Below, piece by piece: positions 51,802-62,340 of a DNA stretch of 64,000 nt. The notes beneath the pieces are model-generated. The model had not been told where the DNA came from. It saw only the letters and a program-made list of their open reading frames with translations, and made no database searches. Source of the stretch: an uncultured Rheinheimera sp. (GTDB taxonomy: Bacteria; Pseudomonadota; Gammaproteobacteria; Enterobacterales; Alteromonadaceae). Where the stretch lies: the NCBI GenBank assembly GCA_943913835.1, contig CALTZU010000002.1, positions 10,484 to 74,483 on the forward strand. Reading direction: 5' to 3'. A program made the position numbers and the translations under genes. Each line of letters begins with the position of its first letter. Within the stretch, counting starts at the first letter, position 1.

Positions 51802-54087
51802 ATGACTCAAACATTATACGTAACCAAAAGAGATGGTTCGCGCGAACCATTAGACTTAGACAAAATTCACCGTGTGATAGATTGGGCTGCTGAGCAGTTA
51901 CAAAACGTATCAGTGTCCCAAGTTGAGTTACGTTCTCACATTCAGTTTTACGACGGCATCAAGACCGCCGACATTCATGAGACCATCATCAAAGCCGCTG
52001 CCGATTTAATCTCAAAAGAGACACCGGATTACCAATACATGGCCGCCCGTTTGGCCGTATTCCATTTGCGTAAAAAAGCCTATGGCCAATTTGAGCCCCC
52101 AAAGCTGTATGACCATGTAGTCAACATGGTGGAAGAAAAGCGTTATGACGCGCACATTCTGGCGGATTACTCTAAAGAAGAGTTAGACCAGCTGGATAGT
52201 TTCATTGTCCATGCCCGCGATTTAGACTTCAGCTATGCTGCAGTCAAACAACTGGAAGGCAAATACCTGGTACAAAACCGGGTAACAGGCCAAATTTACG
52301 AGAGCGCTCAGTTCCTCTATATGTTAGTCGCTGCTTGTTTATTTGCTAACTACCCAAAAGACAGCCGCTTAAGCTACGTCCGTCGTTTCTACGATGCAGT
52401 CTCTACATTTAAAATTTCCTTACCTACACCTATTATGTCTGGTGTACGTACCCCAACCCGCCAGTTCAGCTCTTGTGTATTGATTGAATGTGGTGACAGC
52501 TTAGATTCAATCAATGCCACCAGCAGTGCTATCGTAAAATACGTCAGTCAGCGCGCTGGTATTGGTATCAATGCCGGTCGTATCCGTGCTTTAGGTAGCC
52601 CAATCCGTAACGGCGAAGCCTTTCATACCGGTTGTATCCCATTCTACAAACACTTCCAGACGGCAGTGAAAAGCTGCTCTCAAGGCGGTGTTCGTGGCGG
52701 CGCGGCTACATTGTTTTACCCGCTGTGGCATTTAGAAGTTGAATCTTTACTGGTTCTGAAGAACAACAGAGGTGTGGAAGAAAACCGTGTCCGTCACTTA
52801 GATTACGGTGTGCAGTTTAACCGCCTGATGTACACCCGCCTGATTAAGGATGAAATGATTACCCTGTTCAGCCCTTCTGATGTACCTGGCCTGTATGATG
52901 CATTTTTCGAAGATCAGGAAAAGTTCGAAGAGCTGTATGTGAAATACGAAGCAGACGCCTCTATCCGTAAAAAGCGTATTAAAGCGGTTGAGCTCTTTAC
53001 CCTCTTTATGCAGGAACGTGCAAGCACGGGTCGTATCTATTTACAAAACGTCGATCACTGCAACACACACAGCCCATTTAATCCTAAGTTTGCTGCTGTG
53101 CGTCAGAGCAACCTGTGTTTGGAAATTGCGCTGCCAACTAAGCCATTAAACGACATTAACGATCCTAATGGTGAAATAGCGCTTTGCACATTGTCGGCTT
53201 TTAACCTGGGTGCTATTGAGCATTTAGACGAGCTGGAAGAATTAGCAGAGCTGGCAGTACGAGCTTTAGATAGCTTACTGGACTATCAGGACTATCCAAT
53301 TCTGGCAGCTTACCACGCCAGCATGAATCGCCGTACTTTAGGCATAGGTGTGATTAACTATGCTTATTATCTGGCAAAAAATGGCGTCAAGTATTCAGAC
53401 GGCTCGGCCAATGCTTTAACGCACCGTACTTTTGAAGCCATTCAGTATTACCTGATGAAAGCTTCAAATAAACTGGCCAAAGAATTTGGACCATGCCCTA
53501 AATTTCACGAGACGACCTATTCAGAAGGCATTATGCCTATTGATACCTATAAAAAGGATCTGGATAAAGTCTGTGCTGAACCATTGCATTACGACTGGGA
53601 GCAGCTGCGTAAAGATGTGGTTGAACACGGTCTGCGTAACTCAACCTTGTCTGCGCTGATGCCTTCTGAAACCTCTTCGCAAATTTCAAATGCGACTAAT
53701 GGTATTGAACCACCACGTGGTCACATCAGTATAAAGGCTAGTAAAGACGGCATTTTAAAGCAGGTTGTGCCTGAGTATGAGCGCCTGAAAAACCAATATG
53801 AGTTGTTATGGGATATGCCAAACAACGACGGTTATATCAGCCTGGTGGCCATTATGCAGAAGTTTGTTGATCAGACCATTTCTGCCAATACCAACTACGA
53901 TCCAGGCAAGTTCGAAGGCGGCAAAGTACCAATGAAAATCTTGTTAAAAGATTTACTGACGGCTTATAAGTTGGGTGTAAAAACCATGTACTACCACAAC
54001 ACCCGCGATGGCGCTTCCGACATACAGGAAGACATCAAAGCGACGCCGGAAGACGATGGTTGTGCCGGTGGCGCCTGTAAAATTTAA
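51802..54087 (+). CDS. nrdA: Ribonucleotide reductase class Ia, alpha subunit
   Basis: 761 aa from MTQTLYVTKRDGSREP. N-terminal ATP-cone (activity site), the TRQFSSCVLIECGDS and NLCLEIALPT active-site strands, and the C-terminal CAGGACKI redox cysteines. Reduces ribonucleotides with NrdB. Start chosen over an upstream TTG that lies before the likely transcription start. Confidence 0.97.
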   Translation: MTQTLYVTKRDGSREPLDLDKIHRVIDWAAEQLQNVSVSQVELRSHIQFYDGIKTADIHETIIKAAADLISKETPDYQYMAARLAVFHLRKKAYGQFEPPKLYDHVVNMVEEKRYDAHILADYSKEELDQLDSFIVHARDLDFSYAAVKQLEGKYLVQNRVTGQIYESAQFLYMLVAACLFANYPKDSRLSYVRRFYDAVSTFKISLPTPIMSGVRTPTRQFSSCVLIECGDSLDSINATSSAIVKYVSQRAGIGINAGRIRALGSPIRNGEAFHTGCIPFYKHFQTAVKSCSQGGVRGGAATLFYPLWHLEVESLLVLKNNRGVEENRVRHLDYGVQFNRLMYTRLIKDEMITLFSPSDVPGLYDAFFEDQEKFEELYVKYEADASIRKKRIKAVELFTLFMQERASTGRIYLQNVDHCNTHSPFNPKFAAVRQSNLCLEIALPTKPLNDINDPNGEIALCTLSAFNLGAIEHLDELEELAELAVRALDSLLDYQDYPILAAYHASMNRRTLGIGVINYAYYLAKNGVKYSDGSANALTHRTFEAIQYYLMKASNKLAKEFGPCPKFHETTYSEGIMPIDTYKKDLDKVCAEPLHYDWEQLRKDVVEHGLRNSTLSALMPSETSSQISNATNGIEPPRGHISIKASKDGILKQVVPEYERLKNQYELLWDMPNNDGYISLVAIMQKFVDQTISANTNYDPGKFEGGKVPMKILLKDLLTAYKLGVKTMYYHNTRDGASDIQEDIKATPEDDGCAGGACKI

Positions 54088-54150
54088 GTCTGGGGCTGCA
54101 TTGCAGCCCTCTTTTTGTATGCATAACAAATAATAAACTGGATGTTGCTG

Positions 54151-55281
54151 ATGAGTTACACCACCTTTAGCCGTACGAACAATGATCAAATGAAAGAGCC
54201 GATGTTTTTCGGCAACCCGGTGAACGTGTCCCGCTATGATCAACAAAAATACGGAATTTTTGAAAAACTGATTGAAAAACAACTGAGCTTTTTCTGGCGT
54301 CCTGAAGAAGTAGATGTCAGTAAAGACCGTATCGATTTTCAGCAGTTGCCTGAACATGAAAAGCATATTTTTATCAGCAATCTGAAATACCAAACTCTGC
54401 TGGACTCGGTGCAAGGTCGTTCACCAAACGTGGCTTTGCTACCTATTGTCTCTTTGCCAGAGCTGGAAACCTGGATTGAAACCTGGGCTTTTAGCGAGAC
54501 CATTCATAGTCGTAGTTACACTCATATAGTGCGTAACATTACCAATGAGCCACACAAAGTATTCGACGATATATTACTGAATGAACGTATCATTGAGCGC
54601 GCTGATGACGTTACGCGTTACTATGACGATTTGATTCATTCAGTAAACCTTTATCATTTATGTGGTGAAGGCACTCATGTGGTTGATGGTAAAACACACA
54701 CCATCAATTTACGCGATCTGAAACGTAAGCTTTACCTCTGTATTTTGTCCGTAAATGTACTCGAGGCTATTCGTTTCTATGTCAGCTTCGCCTGCAGTTT
54801 TGCTTTTGCCGAGCGAGAGCTGATGGAAGGCAATGCAAAAATTATCAAGCTGATTGCCCGTGACGAAGCATTACATTTAACTGGTACTCAGCATATGCTA
54901 AATATTATGGCTGCCGGCGACGACGACCCAGAGATGGCTGAAGTAGCTAAAGAATGCGAAGAAGAAGCTTACGCTATATTCCGTAAAGCGGCCGAGCAGG
55001 AAAAAGACTGGGCAGAGTTTTTGTTTAAAGATGGTTCTATGATCGGTTTAAACAAGGACATTTTGTGCCAATACGTGGAGTACATCACCAATAACAGAAT
55101 GCAGGCTGTGGGTTTGAAACCAATTTTTGGTACAACTCAGAACCCTATTCCATGGATCAATGCCTGGTTAGTATCTGATAACGTGCAGGTAGCGCCACAG
55201 GAATCAGAAATCAGCTCCTATTTAGTAGGTCAAATCGACAACGAAATGGATGGCGCTGACTTCGGCGATTTTGATCTCTGA
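54151..55281 (+). CDS. nrdB: Ribonucleotide reductase class Ia, beta subunit
   Basis: 376 aa from [20 protein letters not shown], almost the E. coli N-terminus. Carries the diiron-tyrosyl radical; [16 protein letters not shown] and [16 protein letters not shown] hold iron ligands. Ends in an acidic tail that docks on NrdA. 63 nt after nrdA. Confidence 0.97.
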   Translation: MSYTTFSRTNNDQMKEPMFFGNPVNVSRYDQQKYGIFEKLIEKQLSFFWRPEEVDVSKDRIDFQQLPEHEKHIFISNLKYQTLLDSVQGRSPNVALLPIVSLPELETWIETWAFSETIHSRSYTHIVRNITNEPHKVFDDILLNERIIERADDVTRYYDDLIHSVNLYHLCGEGTHVVDGKTHTINLRDLKRKLYLCILSVNVLEAIRFYVSFACSFAFAERELMEGNAKIIKLIARDEALHLTGTQHMLNIMAAGDDDPEMAEVAKECEEEAYAIFRKAAEQEKDWAEFLFKDGSMIGLNKDILCQYVEYITNNRMQAVGLKPIFGTTQNPIPWINAWLVSDNVQVAPQESEISSYLVGQIDNEMDGADFGDFDL

Positions 55282-55296
55282 TTTGCGATCACTGAA

Positions 55297-55551
55297 ATGG
55301 TTAAAGTAGTGGTGAAGGATGTGCTCAGCCTGGAGTTTGGGCCTGAGCAACGCACCCTGCTTGATGCTTTGGAAGCTCAGCAACAGCAAGTGAACTATCA
55401 ATGCCGCGAGGGGTACTGTGGTGCTTGCCGTTGTAAATTACTGTCAGGTTCGGTCAGTTATATTAACGAGCCTTTGGCTTTTGTCCGCAAGGGTGAGATT
55501 TTGCCTTGCTGCAGTATTCCTGTCACAGATATAGAAATAGAATTGCCCTGA
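55297..55551 (+). CDS. yfaE: 2Fe-2S ferredoxin for NrdB radical maintenance
   Basis: 84 aa with CREGYCGACRCKLL and CCSIP, the four-cysteine plant-type ferredoxin motif. YfaE supplies electrons to rebuild the NrdB cofactor. Fifteen nt after nrdB, in the same operon. Confidence 0.92.
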   Translation: MVKVVVKDVLSLEFGPEQRTLLDALEAQQQQVNYQCREGYCGACRCKLLSGSVSYINEPLAFVRKGEILPCCSIPVTDIEIELP

Positions 55552-55577
55552 GTATCGCAAAATACTTCAGGGCAATT
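55541..55577. terminator. Terminator between yfaE and yceI
   Basis: AATTGCCCTGAGTAT and ATACTTCAGGGCAATT pair with one bulge; the yfaE stop lies inside the stem. It serves the convergent yceI gene poorly, as no T-run follows on that strand. Confidence 0.65.
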
Positions 55578-55610
55578 CATTTTCAGAAGTTCAGTTCAGA
55601 ACATTCAATA

Positions 55611-56186
55611 TTAAGACTTCTTGATACCTTCAACGCTCAGATCTAAATGCACAGTGGCAGAGGCTGGGCCAAGGATGTTTTTAATGGCGAAATCTTCTAA
55701 GTTGATGCTGGTTGTGCCGGCAAAACCTGCACGGTAGCCACCCCATGGATCAGCACCTTCACCCAGTTTAGTCGCATTGATGACGATTTCTTTAGTCACG
55801 CCATTTAAGGTGAAGTTACCCACTACATCAAAATCAGCACCTGCTTTTGGTACTATCTTGGTGCTGACAAAAGTTGCTTTGCCATTTTTGTCTACGTTCA
55901 GGAAATCCGGGCTGCGTAAGTGCTTGTCACGCTCAGCATGGTTAGAATCAACACTTTTGGTATCGATTTCCAACTGGATTTTAGAGTCCGCTAATTTAGC
56001 CGCATCATAGCTGAAGTTACCTTTGAAGGTATTAAAGCGGCCGTATAACCAGCTATAACCCAAGTGGCTGATCTTAAACTGTACAAAGGCGTGTGCGCCT
56101 TGGGTATCAATTTCATACTCAGCTGCTTGTAAAGCTGGTGCTGCCAACATAGAGGCCATCAAGCTGGCTACTAATAATTTCTTCAT
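55611..56186 (-). CDS. yceI: YceI-family periplasmic protein
   Basis: 191 aa with a clear signal peptide (MKKLLVASLMASMLAAPALQAA). Lipocalin-like beta-barrel that binds polyprenyl-type lipids; YEIDTQGAHAFVQFKISHLGYSWLYG is typical. Encoded 17 nt after the cytochrome b561 gene, a frequent pair. Confidence 0.93.
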   Translation of the reverse strand: MKKLLVASLMASMLAAPALQAAEYEIDTQGAHAFVQFKISHLGYSWLYGRFNTFKGNFSYDAAKLADSKIQLEIDTKSVDSNHAERDKHLRSPDFLNVDKNGKATFVSTKIVPKAGADFDVVGNFTLNGVTKEIVINATKLGEGADPWGGYRAGFAGTTSINLEDFAIKNILGPASATVHLDLSVEGIKKS

Positions 56187-56203
56187 TACAATCTCCTTTC
56201 AGA

Positions 56204-56743
56204 TTAAGGTTTAAGCATTCGTTTTAACGTATCGTCTTTATCAAAAACATGATGTTTAACAGCAGCTGCCGCGTGCAGTATCACCAGTATAATCAGGCCA
56301 TATGCCGCAAATTTATGCACAAGCCCAGCTCTATCAGCCTGTTCAGCAAATAATTCACCTGCTGAAGGTAAATCAAATAAACCAAATACTTCTATTGGTC
56401 TGCCATCGGCGGTAGAAATTAAATAGCCACTGCATATAATCAAAAAAATAAGTCCGTATAATGTCAGGTGAGTCAGATGACTGGCGCGTTGCACAGCTTT
56501 ACTGTGACTCGCCAAAGGCATAGCAGTTCCATTTAGCATGCGCCAGAGCACTCTGTAACCCATCACCAGTAATAACAAAACCCCGACACTTTTATGCCAA
56601 AATGGTGCTGTTTTGTACCAAGTGCTGTAATAGCTCAAATCCACCATCCAGAACCCTGAAGCAAAGAGTCCAATTACCACCACAGCCACCAGCCAGTGCA
56701 GAATTATGCTGGTCCAGCCATACCCTTTATTTTCTGTTGTCAT
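56204..56743 (-). CDS. yceJ: Cytochrome b561 (YceJ-type)
   Basis: 179 aa with four membrane helices and haem-ligand histidines in SIILHWLVAVVV, FWHKSVGVLLLL and VKHHVFDKDDTL. Probably a quinone-linked electron carrier or superoxide:quinone oxidoreductase. In E. coli yceJ and yceI are paired the same way; CybB is the alternative name. Confidence 0.88.
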   Translation of the reverse strand: MTTENKGYGWTSIILHWLVAVVVIGLFASGFWMVDLSYYSTWYKTAPFWHKSVGVLLLLVMGYRVLWRMLNGTAMPLASHSKAVQRASHLTHLTLYGLIFLIICSGYLISTADGRPIEVFGLFDLPSAGELFAEQADRAGLVHKFAAYGLIILVILHAAAAVKHHVFDKDDTLKRMLKP

Positions 56744-56863
56744 ACGTTGCCCTCTTAATAGAAATAGCTTATCTTTCCAGAAGATGGTTTAAAATAACAA
56801 AAATAAGCATATTTTGTTCTATTTAATAGAAATATAATCTGTTTGGTACTGGATTTCAGACAT

Positions 56864-56890
56864 AAAAAAAGAGCCATTAAGGCTCTTTTT
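56864..56890 (-). terminator. Terminator after trhO
   Basis: AAAAAGAGCC-ATTAA-GGCTCTTTTT with T-runs on both strands. Confidence 0.9.
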
Positions 56891-56904
56891 AAAATAGACA
56901 GGGA

Positions 56905-57822
56905 TCAGAATTCAACTTTACCGTCGCGGATATGCTGCTCCCCCCGCTTTTTCGCCAAAGCTATTTGCTTCTGACGCTCAGCAAATGAAGCTTTTTGTTC
57001 TTCGGTAATTTTGTCATGGCAATGAGGACAACTCAGCCCCTGCACATAAAGTGGAGACTTCATCTCGTCCTGTGACAACGGCATACGGCAAGCATAACAC
57101 TGATCATAACTGCCTTGCTCTAAACCATGTTTGACCGCTACGCGCTGATCAAACACAAAACATTCGCCCTGCCACAAACTTTCCTGCTCTGGCACTTCTT
57201 CGAGGTATTTCAGAATACCGCCGTCCAGGTGATACACCTCTTCAAAACCTTGTTCTTTTAAAAAGGCAGTGGACTTTTCACAACGAATACCGCCGGTACA
57301 AAACATAGCGACTTTTTTATGCTTGTTTTTGTCCAGATTCTGCTCTGCCCAATCAGGAAATTCCCGGAAACTGGTGGTATTGGGATTGACCGCATTTTTG
57401 AAGGTGCCAATAGCCACTTCGTAGTCGTTACGGGTATCTATAACTATGGTATCCGGATCTGAAATCAACTGATTCCAGGCTTCGCCTTTGACATAAGTGC
57501 CCACTATATGAGCCGGGTTGATCCCCTCAACACCCATAGTGACAATTTCTTTTTTCAATTTTACCTTGGTGCGGTAAAACGCCTGTTCATCAGCAAAAGA
57601 TTCTTTATAAGACATACCGTCAAAGCGGCTATCTGCAGCAAACCACTGCGCCATGGCGTCTATACCTTCACGCGGTCCACAAATGGTCCCGTTAATGCCC
57701 TCTTCGGCTAACAGCAAGGTACCTTTGACTTTATTAAGGACTAAGTGTTGGTAAAGTTTATCGCGCAGAGCGACATAATCAGGTAAAGCAACGAATTTAT
57801 ATAAAGCAGCAACAACGTACAT
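56905..57822 (-). CDS. trhO: tRNA uridine-34 hydroxylase TrhO (YceA)
   Basis: 305 aa. N-terminal acylphosphatase-like domain, then a rhodanese domain with the active-site loop CTGGIRCEK at about residue 176. A C-terminal zinc cluster ([15 protein letters not shown]) follows. Oxygen-dependent hydroxylation at the tRNA wobble position. Confidence 0.92.
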   Translation of the reverse strand: MYVVAALYKFVALPDYVALRDKLYQHLVLNKVKGTLLLAEEGINGTICGPREGIDAMAQWFAADSRFDGMSYKESFADEQAFYRTKVKLKKEIVTMGVEGINPAHIVGTYVKGEAWNQLISDPDTIVIDTRNDYEVAIGTFKNAVNPNTTSFREFPDWAEQNLDKNKHKKVAMFCTGGIRCEKSTAFLKEQGFEEVYHLDGGILKYLEEVPEQESLWQGECFVFDQRVAVKHGLEQGSYDQCYACRMPLSQDEMKSPLYVQGLSCPHCHDKITEEQKASFAERQKQIALAKKRGEQHIRDGKVEF

Positions 57823-57920
57823 TTATTCAATTACCTTCTGCAAAGCCGGATCGCAAATCCGGGGCAAAATACGGGCCGCCATTATAACGACAGAAAACTA
57901 AATGACAAGTTACTGCGGCG

Positions 57921-58457
57921 TTAATGCTTTAGTGCCAGGGGTATGGCAAGCGCCAGATCAAATGTTTGCTCTCCGTCTGTGATCAATAGCCTGTCTTCTT
58001 CACGCCACAAGTCGAGCTGCATATGGCATTTGAGCATGCTACAAAAATCCAGTAGCTGTTGGTGGGATAAAGTATGAAACTGCACATTTGTAAAATGTTG
58101 TTTATATTGGTTCTTTATTCTTTTTCGGTCAGCCTCATCCAAAAACAACACGACATGGTCCGCCTGGTGACTGGCGCGTTGCATGTGTTTTTCACTGAGT
58201 AAATCAACATTACACCAAAGTTTGATGTGGTCAGCAGCATCACTGACATAGAGATCAGGAGTTTTTCCTGAACTCTCTGTTTTTGCCAGTTGGGGGGATG
58301 ACTCAAAAAAAGACAAATAAGCCAATAAACGGCGAGCAAAGTGCTCCGCAAGTTCTGTTTTATACGGCGCCATATAACAGGTTCGCTTCTGGTACACGTG
58401 GTTCAACTCTGAGGCATAACTCAGGTCCAACCGAATTACTTTACTAACAACTTGCAT
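57921..58457 (-). CDS. yaeQ: YaeQ-family protein
   Basis: 178 aa from the ATG at 58457 (MQVVSKVIRLDLSYASELNH), preceded by GAGGTG; a longer frame upstream overlaps the LysE gene and is not conserved in style. The pattern HPSETxERxxxRLLAYL of YaeQ appears as MAPYKTELAEHFARRLLAYL. Endonuclease-like fold (PD-(D/E)XK), function unclear. Confidence 0.75.
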   Translation of the reverse strand: MQVVSKVIRLDLSYASELNHVYQKRTCYMAPYKTELAEHFARRLLAYLSFFESSPQLAKTESSGKTPDLYVSDAADHIKLWCNVDLLSEKHMQRASHQADHVVLFLDEADRKRIKNQYKQHFTNVQFHTLSHQQLLDFCSMLKCHMQLDLWREEDRLLITDGEQTFDLALAIPLALKH

Positions 58458-58492
58458 ACTGACACCTCGTTGGTATCGGCAACAATCTCCGT

Positions 58493-59143
58493 TTAGTGTA
58501 GTTGAGATTGAATTGCACCGTAAGTCAGATGCATAGCTAGTGCCAGTAATACAGCGCCCATTAGACGATCGAACCAATAGCCCTTAAGCAACAAAAAAGT
58601 TCTTATTTTCTCATGAGTTAAAACCACAGATAGCAAAGCAAACCAAGCCGCTGTCGCAAACGCCATATAAAGTCCGTAGATCACTTTGTACGAAAATGGT
58701 GTAACTGGCGAAATAATGGCAGCAAAAAGCGTTAAAAAAAATAAAGTTGCTTTTGGGTTCAGTCCGTTCGTGACAAAGCCAGAGCTAAAAGCTTTGAGCA
58801 AGGATGGTGATTCGGTCTCCGTATCTGTTGCCACTTCTGGTGCCGCACTGCCTGAGGCGCCACTGCGAATAGCCTGAAAACCTATATAAGCCAGATAAGC
58901 GGCAGACAACAAGCTAAACAGAGTAAACAACCAGGGAGTAGTTTTGATCAGCAATCCCAATCCGAGCAACGAGTAACACACATGCAGAAAAATAGCCATG
59001 CCGATACCAAGACTAGCTGCCAGCGCAACGTTGCGGCCGTAACGAACTGCATAACGTAATACGATAGCGAAATCGGGCCCAGGACTGGCGACTGCTGCCA
59101 AATGAACAGATGCAATGAGTAAAAATTCAGGCCAGAACTCCAT
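58493..59143 (-). CDS. LysE/RhtB-family amino-acid exporter
   Basis: 216 aa with six membrane segments. SPGPDFAIVLRYAVRYGRNVAL is the family signature, and NGLNPKATLFFLTLFA lies in the middle. Exports an amino acid (threonine, homoserine or similar); the substrate cannot be told from sequence. Confidence 0.9.
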   Translation of the reverse strand: MEFWPEFLLIASVHLAAVASPGPDFAIVLRYAVRYGRNVALAASLGIGMAIFLHVCYSLLGLGLLIKTTPWLFTLFSLLSAAYLAYIGFQAIRSGASGSAAPEVATDTETESPSLLKAFSSGFVTNGLNPKATLFFLTLFAAIISPVTPFSYKVIYGLYMAFATAAWFALLSVVLTHEKIRTFLLLKGYWFDRLMGAVLLALAMHLTYGAIQSQLH

Positions 59144-59277
59144 GCCTTATCCTTCTGATTATTAGGTATTTCTTATCCGGACATTAAAACATGAGGTCTG
59201 GGGGTTTCGAAGTAAAATCTCGAAAAAATGTTACTTCATCACAAAAGTACTTGCGTGAGAACCATTAATCCGCAAAA

Positions 59278-59289
59278 ATGTTATAACAT
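59278..59289. promoter_or_regulatory. Zur-like palindrome before the TonB receptor gene
   Basis: ATGTTATAACAT is a perfect 12-bp palindrome 33 nt before the start codon. It matches the core of the gammaproteobacterial Zur site (GAAATGTTATAnTATAACATTTC). This would switch the receptor on under zinc shortage. Confidence 0.6.
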
Positions 59290-59322
59290 CACATTGTGCA
59301 ACTAACAGTAAAAGGTTCTCCG

Positions 59323-61710
59323 ATGCGCTTTTCTCTTTATCAACTATCACCACTTGCAGTACTGGTCGCCTCAGTCTTTTCCGCACAAAGCCTGGCGCAA
59401 AGTGTGTCTCTTGAAGGTCTTGTTATGGACAATGAAGGCAAAGCGATCGAACAAGCACGGATACATGTGCATGGCCGTCAGCAATATGTGTATGCAGACA
59501 AAAATGGCCGCTTCACCATTCAGGCACCAACTGACGCAGAATTGCACATCTCGGCAAAAGGTTATGGTGATCAATTTGCCAAAGTCGCTGATGCCCAAAA
59601 TAACGAGCTTAAAATAGTACTTCAGGTCGGTGGATTGGAACGTATTGTAGTCGCAGCCTCTGGTTTGCATCACTACGATCTGGAAATGGCCAACCCAGTG
59701 TCTGTTTTATCAGGCGAAGAGCTCAGCCGTAAAACTGAACCCACTATAGGCGAAACTTTAAAATCTATGCCTGGTGTGCACAGCAACTACTATGGTCCTG
59801 TCGCTGCCAGCCCAATTCTGCGTGGTTTGGATGGACCTCGGGTACGCATCTTAAGCAATGGTCTGGATTCTGCGGATGTATCACGCATTGGACCTGATCA
59901 CGCGATCAGTGCTGATGCAATCACTACTGAACAAATAGAAGTACTACGTGGCCCTTCTACCTTACTGTATGGCAGTGGTGCTGTCGGTGGTGTGGTAAAT
60001 GTGGTAGATAACAGACTACCGCGCCAATTGCGACCTGCGAGCACTCAAATTGAAACCCGTTATAGTTCTGGCGCAGATGAAAAAACTGCGGCTTTGGCGC
60101 ATGACGGAGGTCAGGAACAAATTGCCTGGCATTTTGATGGCTTTAAACGCAAAACAAATAATTACGACGTGCCTGATTTTACTAATGACGAAGGTGAAAG
60201 CTCAGATCAACTGGCCAACTCCTGGCTGGACAACTCAGCCGTAAACGGCGGATTAAGCTGGATCAGTGACAAAGGCTTATTAGGTTTTTCTATAGGTCAT
60301 ATTGACAGTGAATATGGTATTCCGGGCCATCACCATCATCATGAAGAACACGAAGATGAGGAGCATGAGCATGAAGAGGAAGAAAGCCATGAGGAGGCCG
60401 GTGTTTTTGCCAGAGTAAAACAAGACAGATACGGTTTAGCGGGTGAGCTGTATAAGCCATTCGCTGGCATTGAAACCTTGTCATTTAACAGCGCCCTGAC
60501 CCGCTATCAGCATCATGAGATCGAAGGTGGCGCTATTGGTACTACTTTTAAAAATGACAGCTTTGAAAGTCGCTTTACTGCTGAGCATGAAACCTTCGCT
60601 GGTTGGCATGGTGTGCTAGGTTACCATCTACAAAACAGTGATTACAAAGCCATAGGTGAAGAAGCCTTTACACCGGACACTAAAACAGACTCCCATGCTT
60701 TATTTGTGCTGGAAGAACGCAGTTTTGGTGACTTTACTGCTCAATTAGGCGCCCGCCTTGAACAAGTCGACTACAAAGCCTCTGGCATTGAATTTGAGCA
60801 TCATCATGAAGAAGACGAAGCGGAAGAACATCACGCTGAAAACGTCAAACATGACTTTACCAGTGCCAGTGTCTCCGCAGGCTTAGTATGGAGTTTCCAG
60901 CAAGGTTACAACTGGGCGCTGTCAGTAAGCCGCTCGGAACGTGCGCCAAGTGCTGCAGAGCTTTACTCCAACGGCGCTCACATTGCCACTCAAACCTATG
61001 AGCTGGGTTTAGCTTATGCTCTGGATGAAGATGGAGAAATCACGCAGTCTGAAACCGGCTTCAAAAAAGAAGTTGCGAATAACATTGACCTGACTTTGCG
61101 TAAGTTTGAAGGTGATTTCACTTTCACCTACAACCTGTTTTACAACAAAGTGCACAATTACCTCTACATGAAGGATTCGGGCCTGACCATGGCTGATCTG
61201 GAAGCTCACTCTGAGGACGATACCGACGCAGAGCACGATCACGAGCATGAAGGTGATGAATTCTCTATTTTCCACTACCAACAGCAGGATGCCACTTTAT
61301 ATGGCGCTGAATTCGCGATGGCCTATCAGTTAACCGCAGAGCAAGAACTGGAGGTTTTTATCGATTCTGTGCGGGCAAAGCTGGATAACGGCGGTGATTT
61401 GCCGCGTATTCCGCCTGTGAAACTAGGAACTGGCTATAGCTACTCGACACAGGATTGGTCTGCGACTATAGACTGGACTCATTATATGAAACAAAACCGA
61501 GTGGCAGTTGGAGAGAGTGCTACTGGCTCCTATCAAATCCTTGATTTAGGTTTCAGCTATTACTTTAATCTGAATGAGCTGGACCTGACTGCTTTTGCTA
61601 AAGCCAATAATTTGACCGACGAGTTAGGTTTTGTACACAGCTCCTTTATCAAAGAAGACGCACCTCTGCCAGGCCGCTCTTTTACTCTGGGTCTCAAAGC
61701 ACGCTTCTGA
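59323..61710 (+). CDS. TonB-dependent receptor, probable zinc uptake (ZnuD-like)
   Basis: 795 aa from MRFSLYQLSPLAVLV. Signal peptide ending near SLAQ, a carboxypeptidase-like N-terminal domain (VSLEGLVMDNEGKAIEQARI), plug domain with PSTLLYGSGAVGGVVNVVD, and a 22-strand barrel ending in GLKARF. Three His/Asp/Glu-rich loops (GHHHHHEEHEDEEHEHEEEE, EHHHEEDEAEEHH, DAEHDHEHEGDE) point to zinc capture, as in ZnuD. The Zur-like site upstream supports this. Confidence 0.85.
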   Translation: MRFSLYQLSPLAVLVASVFSAQSLAQSVSLEGLVMDNEGKAIEQARIHVHGRQQYVYADKNGRFTIQAPTDAELHISAKGYGDQFAKVADAQNNELKIVLQVGGLERIVVAASGLHHYDLEMANPVSVLSGEELSRKTEPTIGETLKSMPGVHSNYYGPVAASPILRGLDGPRVRILSNGLDSADVSRIGPDHAISADAITTEQIEVLRGPSTLLYGSGAVGGVVNVVDNRLPRQLRPASTQIETRYSSGADEKTAALAHDGGQEQIAWHFDGFKRKTNNYDVPDFTNDEGESSDQLANSWLDNSAVNGGLSWISDKGLLGFSIGHIDSEYGIPGHHHHHEEHEDEEHEHEEEESHEEAGVFARVKQDRYGLAGELYKPFAGIETLSFNSALTRYQHHEIEGGAIGTTFKNDSFESRFTAEHETFAGWHGVLGYHLQNSDYKAIGEEAFTPDTKTDSHALFVLEERSFGDFTAQLGARLEQVDYKASGIEFEHHHEEDEAEEHHAENVKHDFTSASVSAGLVWSFQQGYNWALSVSRSERAPSAAELYSNGAHIATQTYELGLAYALDEDGEITQSETGFKKEVANNIDLTLRKFEGDFTFTYNLFYNKVHNYLYMKDSGLTMADLEAHSEDDTDAEHDHEHEGDEFSIFHYQQQDATLYGAEFAMAYQLTAEQELEVFIDSVRAKLDNGGDLPRIPPVKLGTGYSYSTQDWSATIDWTHYMKQNRVAVGESATGSYQILDLGFSYYFNLNELDLTAFAKANNLTDELGFVHSSFIKEDAPLPGRSFTLGLKARF

Positions 61711-61866
61711 TATCTACAAACTAACTGCAGTCTCAGCATCGCTGACGACAAGTATTCTCCCCAGTCTCATAGATACACTATGCTTCTGGGGAGTCAGGTT
61801 ATTGTTACTTCGCTCTACGCCAAATTACTTTGCAAATCGATAAAGCTGTTAAACACTTAAAACGCA

Positions 61867-61891
61867 CAAGGCCCCGATTTTCGGGGCCTTG
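61867..61891 (-). terminator. Terminator after rmf
   Basis: CAAGGCCCCGA and TCGGGGCCTTG pair perfectly with a TTT loop, 18 nt after the rmf stop. The minus-strand T-run is weak. Confidence 0.75.
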
Positions 61892-61908
61892 TTATCTGAA
61901 TTCGTTAA

Positions 61909-62091
61909 TTATTGACCTCTGGCAAACAGGCCAATCCCTTTGTCTTCCATCGCTTCCCGGTAACCACCGAGCCATTGCGATCTGGTGTCTAAATTCTGAT
62001 AAGGACAAATCTCTTTTGAGCGACCTGTGACAGCGGCGCGATAACCTTGAGCGTGGGCACGTTCTAAACGATCTCTTTTCTGTCTTTTCAT
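61909..62091 (-). CDS. rmf: Ribosome modulation factor
   Basis: 60 aa from MKRQKRDRLERAHAQGYRAA; RSKEICPYQ and RSQWLGGYREAMED are diagnostic. Dimerises 70S ribosomes into inactive 100S particles in stationary phase. AGGAAG precedes the ATG. Confidence 0.96.
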   Translation of the reverse strand: MKRQKRDRLERAHAQGYRAAVTGRSKEICPYQNLDTRSQWLGGYREAMEDKGIGLFARGQ

Positions 62092-62298
62092 AAGGCAATC
62101 TTCCTCGATCTGATAAATAACAAGCAACTTGCGTTGCACTTTAATAGATAGTAGAGATAGCCAAAAGGTTCCACAAAGAAACTTACCCTAACCCTATTGA
62201 CATTAGGTAACAACCTGAACTTATTTAAAATTTGATGACAAAATAATTTAATTTTTTTTAATTATTTTTAATCCTGCCCGAGCTCCACAGGCATAAAA

Positions 62299-62325
62299 AA
62301 ACCTGCCAGAGGCAGGTTCTTTCAA
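62299..62325 (-). terminator. Terminator after the DUF3466 gene
   Basis: AACCTGCC-AGA-GGCAGGTT, with a minus-strand T-run formed by the A-run at 62295-62301. Confidence 0.85.
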
Positions 62326-62340
62326 CTACAGCGCGAAAAG

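Noticed and set aside
58458..58577. Longer N-terminus of the YaeQ-like protein
   Set aside because: The extra 40 residues overlap the LysE gene, are Cys/Ser-rich and lack a ribosome site; the ATG at 58457 has GAGGTG.
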